Below are positions 15,555 through 23,503 of a stretch of 64,000 nucleotides of DNA, in pieces (the first letter of the stretch is position 1; each line of letters opens with the position of its first letter). The stretch is taken from the NCBI GenBank assembly GCA_020073345.1, contig JAIQFI010000027.1:22650-86649 (forward strand), in the 5' to 3' direction. Source of the DNA: Terriglobia bacterium. Lineage in GTDB: Bacteria; Acidobacteriota; Terriglobia; Bryobacterales; Bryobacteraceae. The notes under the pieces are model-generated. The model was not told where the DNA came from. It saw nothing but the letters and a program-made list of their open reading frames with translations, and did no database searches. The position numbers and the translations under genes were made by a program.

Positions 15555-17767
15555 AGAAGAAACGGACGCCGGCGGTTCATAAAGCTGGCGATGTCGTTCA
15601 TCAAACCCTGCTCGATCACCCGTGGATCGTCGCCTGCCTTCAGTGCGTCGATCACCTTGCGGTTGCCGATGAGCTGTTTCGACAACTCAAAGTCGATCTT
15701 GCCGGGGTAGAGTTTTTGCAAAGCATGAGCGACTTCCAGCCCCAGGCGAATCGAGTCGAACTGATCGCGGTCCGTAATGACGAATCGCATGCCTTCCACG
15801 TTTGAAGTAAGGTGCGTCGGATATACGCGCACGCCCGGGATGTAGCGGGCGTTCAGAAACTCGGCCAGTTCCACGCCTCGCACCCATTCCGCGCCGATCT
15901 GCTCAAAAGGAGCGTCGGTGCCCCGCCCTACCGAATAATTCTTCGAAGACTCGATCAGCGCCAGGCCAGGATAAAGCGTCGCCGCGTTCAGACTCCGCAT
16001 ATTGGGTGAAGTGTCGGTCCACGTTAACCCGGTAGAATCGAACCAGTCGCCGCGCTCCCAGTTCTGCATTTTGATGACATGCAGATCCGCGTTCCACTTG
16101 CGCTCAGCATTGGCCATGGTAGCGAGCTCGCCCAGCGTGAGCCCGTGACGGACCGGCAAATCGTAGCAGCCCGCAAAGCTTTGGAGATTCGCGTCCAAAA
16201 TCGGCCCTTCGACGTGCAGGCCGGTCACCGGATTCGGCCGGTCCAGCACGTAAAAGGGGACCTTGGCTTTGGCGGCTTCTTCCAGCGCATAGAGCATGGT
16301 GCAGGAGTAGGTGTAGAAGCGCGTGCCGACGTCCTGGATGTCGAACACCAGTGTGTCGACGCCGCGCAGCATCTCCGGCGTGAGCCGGTAGCGACCGTTG
16401 TTGTAGAGGCTCCGGATGGGAAGCCCGGTGGCCTGGTCGCGCGCGTCGCCGATATCCGGGCGGTCTTCGCGGCCCGTGATTCCATGTTCCGGTGCAAATA
16501 GCGCGGCGACCTTTACACCCGCCGCGAGCATCACGTCGACATTACGCCGCCCCTGGCGGTCGATTCCGGTCTGATTGGTGATCAGCCCGATCTGGTGGCC
16601 TTCGAACGGCGCGAACTTCGCTTGCGCGAGCACTTCGAGCCCCGTCAGCACGCGAGCGTTCCTCGGGCCGAGGCCCAGACCATCGGCAGCGATGGTGGCG
16701 ACGGTCCTGCGCCATTCGTTGATGCTGCGACCACCCTTGGGATGGACGCGGTTAGTCATGATCACTACGAACGATTTGCTGGCCGGGTCGATCCACAGCG
16801 CCGGGCCGGTGAATCCGGTATGCCCGTAAGATGTCCCGCGGGGAAAAATATCGCCGCGATTGGACGAGTACGGCGAGTCGATATCCCAGCCCAAGCCGCG
16901 CAGAATCGGCTGGTCGGGCGGGCCTGCCGGCGAGGTGAACAACTCGATCGTAGCCGGCGCGAACAAGTGACCGCTCAGCATCATTTCTGCATAGCGCGCC
17001 AGGTCGTCGGCCGTCGAGAACACACCAGCATGCCCCGCCACGCCGCCCATGAAACGCGCGGTCGGATCGTGCACGACGCCGCGCCACGGCGTGCCGGTGG
17101 AGGCGTCGACTTCCGTAGGCGCGATGCGCGCGGCCAGTGCAGCAGACGGCTTGAAAGTGGTCTCCCGCATCCCCAGCGGCTCGAAAATCTGCTCGCGCGC
17201 GAACTGATCGAACGGTTTTCCGCTCACCCGCTGCACGATTTCGCCTAGCAATTCGAAGTTGATGTCGCTATAAACGAAATTCCGCCCGGGCGGCCCGGTG
17301 GGCTTGTCGATCAGCGCCTTGCGAATGCCGGTTTCATACCCGGTCCACGGCGGGTCGATATCGAGATCCGGGCGCAGTCCTGAGTAGTGCGTCAGTAGGT
17401 TACGAATCGTGACGTTGCTCTTGCCGCCCTGAAACTCGGGGAGGTACGCAGTGACTGGATCGTCGAGCTTGATCTTGCCCTGCTCGTAAAGCTTCATGAT
17501 CGCCGGCGTAGTCGCCACGACTTTAGTAAGGGACGCGATATCGTAAATCGTGTCGGGCGTCGCAGCTTCTTTCGCAGGGACCAGCGCGCGGGATCCGTAT
17601 GCTTTGCGATAAACGATCTTCCCGTCGTGGCCGATGAGAATGACCGCGCCGGGGATCAGGCCGTCGCGGATCGCCTGTTCGGTAGCTGCATCGAGCGCCG
17701 CAGAGCCTGCAAAAACCTGTGCTGACGCAGACGACACTATCAACGTCACCGCCAGCAGAAGCTTCAT
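15548..17767 (-). CDS. Serine beta-lactamase-fold hydrolase fused to NamZ (DUF1343) exo-N-acetylmuramidase
   Basis: A 739-residue exported two-domain protein. After a signal peptide (to about ASA-QV) comes a beta-lactamase/class C-like serine hydrolase (about 25-350) with Ser79-L-T-Lys82, a YSD motif near 166 in place of Tyr-x-Asn, and YGHTGF near 316. From about 365 to the end it is a DUF1343/NamZ domain (GH171) with ITNQTG, APEHGITG, FDIQDVGTRFYTY and LDRPNP. NamZ releases N-acetylmuramic acid from the non-reducing end of peptidoglycan fragments; the hydrolase half probably acts on a peptide or ester of the same material (inference). The ATG overlaps the stop of the pterin dehydratase gene as ATGA. 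Confidence 0.9.
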   Translation of the reverse strand: MKLLLAVTLIVSSASAQVFAGSAALDAATEQAIRDGLIPGAVILIGHDGKIVYRKAYGSRALVPAKEAATPDTIYDIASLTKVVATTPAIMKLYEQGKIKLDDPVTAYLPEFQGGKSNVTIRNLLTHYSGLRPDLDIDPPWTGYETGIRKALIDKPTGPPGRNFVYSDINFELLGEIVQRVSGKPFDQFAREQIFEPLGMRETTFKPSAALAARIAPTEVDASTGTPWRGVVHDPTARFMGGVAGHAGVFSTADDLARYAEMMLSGHLFAPATIELFTSPAGPPDQPILRGLGWDIDSPYSSNRGDIFPRGTSYGHTGFTGPALWIDPASKSFVVIMTNRVHPKGGRSINEWRRTVATIAADGLGLGPRNARVLTGLEVLAQAKFAPFEGHQIGLITNQTGIDRQGRRNVDVMLAAGVKVAALFAPEHGITGREDRPDIGDARDQATGLPIRSLYNNGRYRLTPEMLRGVDTLVFDIQDVGTRFYTYSCTMLYALEEAAKAKVPFYVLDRPNPVTGLHVEGPILDANLQSFAGCYDLPVRHGLTLGELATMANAERKWNADLHVIKMQNWERGDWFDSTGLTWTDTSPNMRSLNAATLYPGLALIESSKNYSVGRGTDAPFEQIGAEWVRGVELAEFLNARYIPGVRVYPTHLTSNVEGMRFVITDRDQFDSIRLGLEVAHALQKLYPGKIDFELSKQLIGNRKVIDALKAGDDPRVIEQGLMNDIASFMNRRRPFLLY

Positions 17768-18054
17768 AAGAGCTGTTTCGCGATACCCTCGAGCAGCGTC
17801 GCCAAATCGAGGTCCTTCTGCGTGATACCGCCGGCGCTATGGGTCACGAGATCGACCGTCACGCGGTTATAGACGTTGGCCCACTCGGGATGGTGGTCGT
17901 TCTTCTCGATCGATGGAGCGGCGATGGCCATGAAGCCGATGGCGTGGGGGAAATCGGCAAACTTGTATTCACGGTGAAGCTTGCCGTGCTCGACTTTCCA
18001 GCCAGGCAGCTTACTCAATCCCTCTGAAATCTGCGAATCGGTAAGTTTTGCCAT
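17764..18054 (-). CDS. phhB: Pterin-4a-carbinolamine dehydratase
   Basis: A 96-residue protein with the family signature: Lys51, HHPEW (54-58), the Y-x-x-V spacing and TH-x-x-GG (71-76). It dehydrates 4a-hydroxytetrahydrobiopterin to recycle the cofactor of aromatic amino-acid hydroxylases. No phenylalanine hydroxylase gene is nearby. A TACAAT box ends 9 nt before the ATG and no Shine-Dalgarno is visible. The stop overlaps the start of the NamZ fusion gene by 4 bp, so the two are translationally coupled despite unrelated functions. Confidence 0.95.
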   Translation of the reverse strand: MAKLTDSQISEGLSKLPGWKVEHGKLHREYKFADFPHAIGFMAIAAPSIEKNDHHPEWANVYNRVTVDLVTHSAGGITQKDLDLATLLEGIAKQLL

Positions 18055-18063
18055 TCCACTCGC

Positions 18064-18069
18064 ATTGTA
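18064..18069 (-). promoter_or_regulatory. Candidate -10 box (TACAAT) of the pterin dehydratase gene
   Basis: TACAAT on the minus strand ends 9 nt before the ATG at 18054; no ribosome binding site lies between, so a leaderless mRNA is likely. Confidence 0.45.
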
Positions 18070-18078
18070 GCGTGTTGC

Positions 18079-19863
18079 TCACACGTCCAAACCGACTGCG
18101 CGCATCAGCTCCAGGGCGTTCCCCCGCGCCACCACGCCGGGACGCAAATGGTAATCAAAGCGGATCTGGCCGCCCTCCAGGTGGTCTTCGAAATGAACAT
18201 TGACCGCGCGACCGTTGAGATGCTCGGCGATCTCGGCCAGCGCCAGGTCGTGGGTGGTTGCAAGACCGATCGCGTCGCGATCCACTAATCCCATCAACAG
18301 AGCCTGCGCGCCGAGCCGCCGGTCATGGGAATTGGTGCCGCTGAGCAATTCGTCGAGCAGGAACAGCAGCGGTTGGCCGGAACGCGCCAGGTCCACTACG
18401 TCCTTCAAGCGGCTGATCTCGGCGTAGAAACGGGATCGGTGGTCGATTACCGAATCGCTGGCGCGCATGGACGCGCCCAAACGCAGCCGCGTAAGCCGGA
18501 GCCGCCCGGCAGTGACCGGCGCGCCCGCCCACCCGAGCACCACACTCAACCCGACGGCGCGAAGCAGCGTGCTCTTGCCCGACATGTTCGACCCGCTGAC
18601 GATCCACAGCCTAGTCTCGCCTCCCAGCTTCACGTCATTCGCTATGGCCTCCGCGGCGGGAATCAGCGGATGAATAAGACCCTCGGCGTCGTATAAGCGC
18701 TCGGAAGAGTCCACGAGTTCGGGAAACACTGCGTCGGGACGCTCGTACGCGAAGCAGGCTAGAGAGCTCATCGCCTCGAATTCGCCGATGGCGGCAACCC
18801 ATCCGCCGACGTGAGGACCGTAGCGGATGCGCCACTTCTCGATGGCCATAGCGAACTGTGGCATCCAGACCAAGGCGGCGGCGATGGGACGGAAGAAGAG
18901 ATTCTGCGCCCAGTCCAGCCGGTCCACTAAACGCACCAGGCGGCGGATCTCCCGGGTGGCCGGCGTTCCATCCACGAGCAACCGGCCGCGCAAGCCTGCC
19001 AGCCCAGGCGAGGAAAACGGCTCGCGTTCCACGCGTTCGAGCAGCAATGCGATCAGCCGCAATTCATGCGCGGGCGTGCCGATGCTCCCGGCCACTTGGG
19101 CGGTGGCTCTGTTCGTCGTCATCATGAACATGAGCTCGGCCAAAACTACGAACAGGAACGGACGGAGGCTAGTCCAATCGAGCATCGTAGTGACGGCACT
19201 CGCGACGGCCGCGATCGCCAAGGCGAGCGCCACCCAGCGCGCCCCCCGGAAAAAGATCACGGGAGGTTCAGTTCCCCACGTACCCAGTTTTCGATCGTCC
19301 AGCGCGGCGCGGAGATCGTCGCCCATCAATGCGATCTCCTCCCGCAGATCCACCCCCGGCCGCAGCTCCTTCACGGATTCCTGGCGCTCGGCGACCTCCT
19401 TGGGCTCGCCCGGCGTAAGCAGCCATCCGGCGAGCACGCGTTCTCCTATGCGAGTCCGCGCTGTGGAAAGCAACTCAAAAAGCGATCCGCGGCCAAACAG
19501 ATCCAGATCGTCGGCGAAAACGTGGCGAGGATCGCGAAACCGCTCGCCTTGACTGCCGGTACCGATCCAGCGGTTGTCCAGGCGCGCTACCGCCCGCTCG
19601 TAATACGCGTTGGCCCGCGCGGCCCGGCGCAGGGCGCGATCCACGCGGTCGTGAATCACCACCAGCACCATCAACGCCACGATTGGCAGCAACAGCCACC
19701 ACGGGGAAATTCGTCCGGCGCCCAGCGACAGTGCGGCGATCACCACCGCTAACACACCGCTGGCCAGCCGGGCGTTGCCCAGCCGCCGGTGTAGCAGGTC
19801 GCCTCGGGCATGTTCGCTCCGCCAGCCGTCCAGGCGTTGCCGATATAGGTTGAGGGGATCCAA
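18079..19863 (-). CDS. Membrane-anchored MutS-like ATPase
   Basis: A 594-residue protein with the ATPase domain of MutS at its C-terminus: Walker A GSNMSGKST (about 421), Walker B LFLLDELLSGTNS (about 495-507) and the following GLATTHDLALAE. The MutS mismatch-recognition domain is absent. Instead there are two hydrophobic helices at about 34-70 (ASGVLAVVIAALSL, WWLLLPIVALMVLVV) and further ones near 210-250. It therefore belongs to the membrane MutS-related group and is unlikely to do classical mismatch repair. The start is TTG at 19863 (no ATG fits the conserved N-terminus), with TACCTT 6 nt upstream. It diverges from the MEMO1-type gene with 50 bp between starts. Confidence 0.88.
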   Translation of the reverse strand: MDPLNLYRQRLDGWRSEHARGDLLHRRLGNARLASGVLAVVIAALSLGAGRISPWWLLLPIVALMVLVVIHDRVDRALRRAARANAYYERAVARLDNRWIGTGSQGERFRDPRHVFADDLDLFGRGSLFELLSTARTRIGERVLAGWLLTPGEPKEVAERQESVKELRPGVDLREEIALMGDDLRAALDDRKLGTWGTEPPVIFFRGARWVALALAIAAVASAVTTMLDWTSLRPFLFVVLAELMFMMTTNRATAQVAGSIGTPAHELRLIALLLERVEREPFSSPGLAGLRGRLLVDGTPATREIRRLVRLVDRLDWAQNLFFRPIAAALVWMPQFAMAIEKWRIRYGPHVGGWVAAIGEFEAMSSLACFAYERPDAVFPELVDSSERLYDAEGLIHPLIPAAEAIANDVKLGGETRLWIVSGSNMSGKSTLLRAVGLSVVLGWAGAPVTAGRLRLTRLRLGASMRASDSVIDHRSRFYAEISRLKDVVDLARSGQPLLFLLDELLSGTNSHDRRLGAQALLMGLVDRDAIGLATTHDLALAEIAEHLNGRAVNVHFEDHLEGGQIRFDYHLRPGVVARGNALELMRAVGLDV

Positions 19864-19888
19864 GTCTTTAAGGTACGCAATGGCGCGG

Positions 19889-19894
19889 TATGCT
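19889..19894 (+). promoter_or_regulatory. Candidate -10 box (TATGCT) of the MEMO1-type gene
   Basis: TATGCT lies 19 nt before the ATG at 19914 and covers an earlier in-frame ATG at 19890, which argues for the downstream start. GGTGG in the leader may serve as a ribosome binding site. Confidence 0.35.
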
Positions 19895-19913
19895 TGGGAT
19901 CTGGTGGTTCCCC

Positions 19914-21134
19914 ATGCTGGCTCGCCTGCGTCCCACGCTGGACTTCATGCCGTCCCCCATTCCGGATCGACCTGGCCTGCTTATCCGTGATCCTTTCCAG
20001 TTTTCCGACGCCACGCTGGTGATTCCACCGGTGCTGGTGGAAAGCCTGACCTTCTTTGACGGTGCTCACAGCTCGCTCGATCTGCGGGAGCATCTGGTCC
20101 GTTTGACGGGCGATCTGGACGTCGGAGAGCTGGAGCAGCACCTGATCGACACGCTCAGCGAGGCTGGATTTCTCGAAGACGAAAAGTTTTTTCGCCGCAA
20201 AGAGGAGGCCGAACGTGGGTTCGCCAACGCGCCCAGGCGGGAACCCGCGCACGCCGGCTCAGGTTATCCCGAGGATTCCGCCGAACTCACGTCCACGTTG
20301 CGGGGGTACCTAAACGGAAGCTCGACAGCCGCGCCGGGCGGGACATCGGGAGAAAAGATCCGGGGCATCGCGGCTCCGCACGTGAGCCCCTTCGGGGGCA
20401 TTGAAAGTTATCGAGCGGCGTACGCCTCCCTCACTCCCTCCGATGCTGAAAAGACCTTCGTGATCCTGGGCACCTCGCACTACGGACAACCCGACCGTTT
20501 TGGCCTAACACGCAAACCCTTCGTTACTCCTTTCGGCGAATCCGGCATCAACCTGGCCCTTGTGGACGAGATCGCGCGGGCCGCAGGCGACGGTGCCTTG
20601 ATGGAAGACTACTGCCACTCGGTGGAGCATTCCATCGAGTTTCAGGTGGTGTTTCTGCAGCATCTGTTCGGACCAAATGTGCGTGTGCTGCCGGTGTTAT
20701 GCGGGGCATTTTCGCGCGGAATGCGGATGGGTGCTCGGCCCGAGGACGACGAAGCCGTGCGGCGAACCATCGGCGCCCTGGGCGACATCGCGGCTCGCGA
20801 AGGGGACCGGCTGCTGTGGGTGTTGGGCGTCGACATGGCGCACATGGGCCGCCGCTATGGCGACGGATTCGAAGCAGCCGCCGGTCGCGGAGAAATGGAA
20901 GAAGTCGCCCGCCGCGACTGCTCCCGCATCGAGCGCATGGAACAGGGCGACGCGGCCGGCTTCTGGGACCAGGTGCGCGAGAATCATGATGACTTGAAGT
21001 GGTGCGGCGCGTCCCCGATTTACACGTTCTTACGCGCGATGCCGAACATCCGCGGCAGCCTGCTGCACTATCAGCAGTGGAACATCGATCCGCAGAGCGT
21101 GGTCAGCTTCGCCGGTTTGCGGTTCCACTCCTAA
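19914..21134 (+). CDS. AmmeMemoRadiSam system protein B (MEMO1 family) with N-terminal extension
   Basis: A 406-residue protein. The C-terminal part (about residue 115 on) is the MEMO1/LigB-related fold: IRGIAAPHVSPFGG, FVILGTSHYGQ, a conserved HSVEHSIEFQVVFLQ segment, LPVLCG and LGVDMAHMGRRYGD. The conserved His and Asp residues match the metal site of MEMO proteins, which act with AMMECR1 and a radical-SAM partner in a system of unsettled biochemistry. About 110 N-terminal residues (beginning LRPTLDFMPSPIPDRPGLL) form an extra domain resembling a small peptide-binding module. AMMECR1 and radical-SAM genes are not in this window. I chose ATG 19914 over 19890 because the latter lies within a TATGCT -10 box. 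Confidence 0.88.
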   Translation: MLARLRPTLDFMPSPIPDRPGLLIRDPFQFSDATLVIPPVLVESLTFFDGAHSSLDLREHLVRLTGDLDVGELEQHLIDTLSEAGFLEDEKFFRRKEEAERGFANAPRREPAHAGSGYPEDSAELTSTLRGYLNGSSTAAPGGTSGEKIRGIAAPHVSPFGGIESYRAAYASLTPSDAEKTFVILGTSHYGQPDRFGLTRKPFVTPFGESGINLALVDEIARAAGDGALMEDYCHSVEHSIEFQVVFLQHLFGPNVRVLPVLCGAFSRGMRMGARPEDDEAVRRTIGALGDIAAREGDRLLWVLGVDMAHMGRRYGDGFEAAAGRGEMEEVARRDCSRIERMEQGDAAGFWDQVRENHDDLKWCGASPIYTFLRAMPNIRGSLLHYQQWNIDPQSVVSFAGLRFHS

Positions 21135-21143
21135 AAAGGTGAC

Positions 21144-22808
21144 TTAGTTCGCCGAGGGCGGCGCGCCGTTCGCCGGAGCGCCCCCGCGGCCATTCTGCGC
21201 CGGAGGCTGCGGCTTCGGCAGCGGCTCGCGCGGCAGCATTTCGTCGCGAGTCGCCGCATTGTATACGAACGACGCCACAATCGCCGCCATCTGAGCCATG
21301 TCCGCGCGCTGGACGCGATCGTACACATCCATGTTGGAATGGTGTGTCCGCGAATTGTATTCCAGGCCGTCCTGAATGAACTGGAATCCAGGCAGGCCCA
21401 CGGCGTCGAAGTTCGTATGATCCGTCCCAGTGGTGTTGCGGATGCTGATAGTCCCGGCGCCCAGGTCCTGGAATGGCTTGAACCACGCCTCGAAAACGGG
21501 ACGCATCGCGTCATTACCCTGCAGATACACGCCGCGGATTTTCCCGCTGCCGTTGTCGACATTGAAATAGCCGGCCAGCTTGGCGTGCTCGGGTTTCAGT
21601 TTCATATCCTCGCGATTCGCGAAATGCTCATTGACGTAGGCGCGCGAGCCGAGCAGACCCTGCTCTTCCCCGCCCCACAAGGCCATGCGAACCGTGCGAT
21701 CCATGGGCAGATCGAGGGTCTTCAAAATGCGCAGCGCCTCGATCATCACGGCACAGCCCGCTGCGTTATCCGTCGCTCCGGTCCCACCCTGCCAGCTATC
21801 CAGGTGCGCGCCGATCATCACGATCTCATCGCGCTTGCGGCCGCCCGGAATCTCGCCGATGACGTTCACCGAATCGGTACGGTCGTCCAGAAATTTCGCC
21901 TGGATGTCGAATTCCAGCTTGACGGGTATTTTGTTATCGAGCAGACGCAGCACCCGATTGTAGTGTTCCGGCGTCAGCGCGACAGTAGGTGGCGGAACCG
22001 GATCCTTCACATCGCGCGTTCCGGCGGCTTGGCCGAACACGGTGCCGCCGCTGCTTTGCCCGCCGCCCAGGCGAACCACTACAGCCACGCCCTCGTCCTT
22101 GAGAAACTTGTTGATCCGGTTCTGGAGCTGCTGCTGAGCATTTTGACCTCCAGGACCGCCCGGAGCGCCTGGACCACCCCGTCCGCCGCGGCCTCCGCGA
22201 CCGTCCCCCAGAGCAGCCGCCCCTGGGGCGCCGCCGCGACCACCGCCGTCCGGGGCGACACTTAACTTGGCAAGTTCATCATCGGTGTATCGTTGGCCCT
22301 GCGACGTCGTAATCATCGGCAGCTCCCGGCCCACGCCCATGAACAGAATCTTGCCCTTCAGCTTGCCCTTGTACTTGTCGAAATCGGTCTCGGCGGCAAT
22401 GTTGGCGACCATCGCCTCTCCGGTCACCACGCCATTGGTGCCAGGAGAGTAGGCCAGTGGAAAGCCGATCAGCGGGGCGTATTGCGGCTCAATCAGGTTC
22501 GCCGAAAAGTGCGTGTAGGTCCAGCCCCGGCCGAACGGACCCCACTTTTCCTGGCGCCCTTCGATGCCCCACTCCTTCAACTGCCTCACGACCCAGTCAG
22601 CCGCCGCGAAGAATCCGGGTGAGTTGGTCAAGCGCGGGCCGTAGACGTCGGTGAGCTGGAAGACGTGGTCCATCACCTTGGAATTCTGCAAAGCCTCTTC
22701 CCGGATCTTGTGGATCGCGGACAGGTCGACACGTTCTTCCGCCGCAATCGGCATCACCGCGAAAGCAACCAAGGAGGCTAGGATTGGGAGGCAGCGTGTA
22801 TTCGTCAT
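21144..22808 (-). CDS. Exported M28-family zinc peptidase with PA domain and Gly/Arg-rich insert
   Basis: A 554-residue exported aminopeptidase-like enzyme: signal peptide (to about IAA-EE), a protease-associated domain interrupted at about 187-221 by a Gly/Arg/Pro-rich low-complexity stretch (repeats of GRGG), then the M28 catalytic domain with GAHLDSWQGGTGATDNAAG (about 329), the Glu pair in GGEEQGLLGS and TDHTNFDAVG. All co-catalytic zinc ligands appear present. The C-terminus carries another short Gly/Pro-rich tail. AAGAGGA lies before the ATG, and a TAATAT -10 box at 22827-22832 overlaps the promoter of the divergent DtxR gene. Such enzymes in Acidobacteria act on peptides in the periplasm. 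Confidence 0.92.
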   Translation of the reverse strand: MTNTRCLPILASLVAFAVMPIAAEERVDLSAIHKIREEALQNSKVMDHVFQLTDVYGPRLTNSPGFFAAADWVVRQLKEWGIEGRQEKWGPFGRGWTYTHFSANLIEPQYAPLIGFPLAYSPGTNGVVTGEAMVANIAAETDFDKYKGKLKGKILFMGVGRELPMITTSQGQRYTDDELAKLSVAPDGGGRGGAPGAAALGDGRGGRGGRGGPGAPGGPGGQNAQQQLQNRINKFLKDEGVAVVVRLGGGQSSGGTVFGQAAGTRDVKDPVPPPTVALTPEHYNRVLRLLDNKIPVKLEFDIQAKFLDDRTDSVNVIGEIPGGRKRDEIVMIGAHLDSWQGGTGATDNAAGCAVMIEALRILKTLDLPMDRTVRMALWGGEEQGLLGSRAYVNEHFANREDMKLKPEHAKLAGYFNVDNGSGKIRGVYLQGNDAMRPVFEAWFKPFQDLGAGTISIRNTTGTDHTNFDAVGLPGFQFIQDGLEYNSRTHHSNMDVYDRVQRADMAQMAAIVASFVYNAATRDEMLPREPLPKPQPPAQNGRGGAPANGAPPSAN

Positions 22809-22826
22809 TAATTCCTCTTGGAGTCC

Positions 22827-22836
22827 ATATTACAAT
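22827..22836. promoter_or_regulatory. Overlapping divergent -10 boxes between M28 peptidase and DtxR regulator
   Basis: On the minus strand TAATAT (22827-22832) serves the peptidase at 22808; on the plus strand TACAAT (22831-22836) lies 10 nt before the GTG of the regulator at 22847. The boxes share two bases, so the two promoters must exclude each other, a natural place for autoregulation by the DtxR-type protein. Confidence 0.45.
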
Positions 22837-22846
22837 TTCGGATAGC

Positions 22847-23503
22847 GTGCAAATAACCATATCCAAGGAGAATTACTTAAAGGCCATCGCCGAGGCCGAA
22901 AGCGAGGGCGAAACCGTCATCGCCGCGACCCTGGCGCGCTGGCTCGACGTCTCGGCGCCCGCCGTCACTATGGCGATCCGCCGGCTCAAGCGCGATGGGC
23001 TGATACGTGTCGCCGCCTCCGGCGAGTTGAGCCTGACGCGGGAAGGCCGCGAGATCGCCAACCGCGTGCTGAACCGGCATCACCTCATCGAGCGGATGCT
23101 GACGGAAGTTTTCGGAATGGAATGGTACAAGGTTCATGATGAGGCCGAGCAACTGGAGCACGCCGTCTCGGCGGATTTCGAACGCAAGCTTTTGGACAAG
23201 TTGGGCGAGGGCGAGGCTTGCCCTCACGGTAACCGCGTCGGCAGGGATCGCCCACGCGACCGCCGCGAGCGTGGCTGGATCCCCCTGGATGAAGCGACCG
23301 GCGGTGCAGGCGTCCGGGTCATGAGCGTGTTCGAGCGCGATCGCAAGCTGCTCGAGTATCTGCACGGCCTCGGCATTCGCCCGGGGGCGCAGTTAAAAGT
23401 GGTCGGAAAGAATTACGACCAGACCATGACGCTTCGTGTGGATCGCAAACCGGTGCAGCTCGGCGGGGCCGCAGCCGCGAAGGTGTGGGTTGCTGAGGGT
23501 TAG
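22847..23503 (+). CDS. DtxR/MntR-family metal-dependent transcriptional regulator
   Basis: A 218-residue regulator. It has an N-terminal winged helix (about 5-65: SKENYLKAIAE, ATLARWLDVSAPAVTMAIRRLKRDGLI), a dimerisation/metal-binding domain (HHLIERMLTEVFGMEWYKVHDEAEQLEH, with His and Glu ligands; CPHGN) and a C-terminal SH3-like FeoA domain (about 140-218). It should repress metal-uptake genes when Fe2+ or Mn2+ is bound. The GTG at 22847 was chosen because TACAAT ends 10 nt upstream and the helix begins directly after; an earlier ATG at 22784 lies in the peptidase gene. Its stop overlaps the stop of the convergent kinase gene by 4 bp. Confidence 0.9.
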   Translation: MQITISKENYLKAIAEAESEGETVIAATLARWLDVSAPAVTMAIRRLKRDGLIRVAASGELSLTREGREIANRVLNRHHLIERMLTEVFGMEWYKVHDEAEQLEHAVSADFERKLLDKLGEGEACPHGNRVGRDRPRDRRERGWIPLDEATGGAGVRVMSVFERDRKLLEYLHGLGIRPGAQLKVVGKNYDQTMTLRVDRKPVQLGGAAAAKVWVAEG

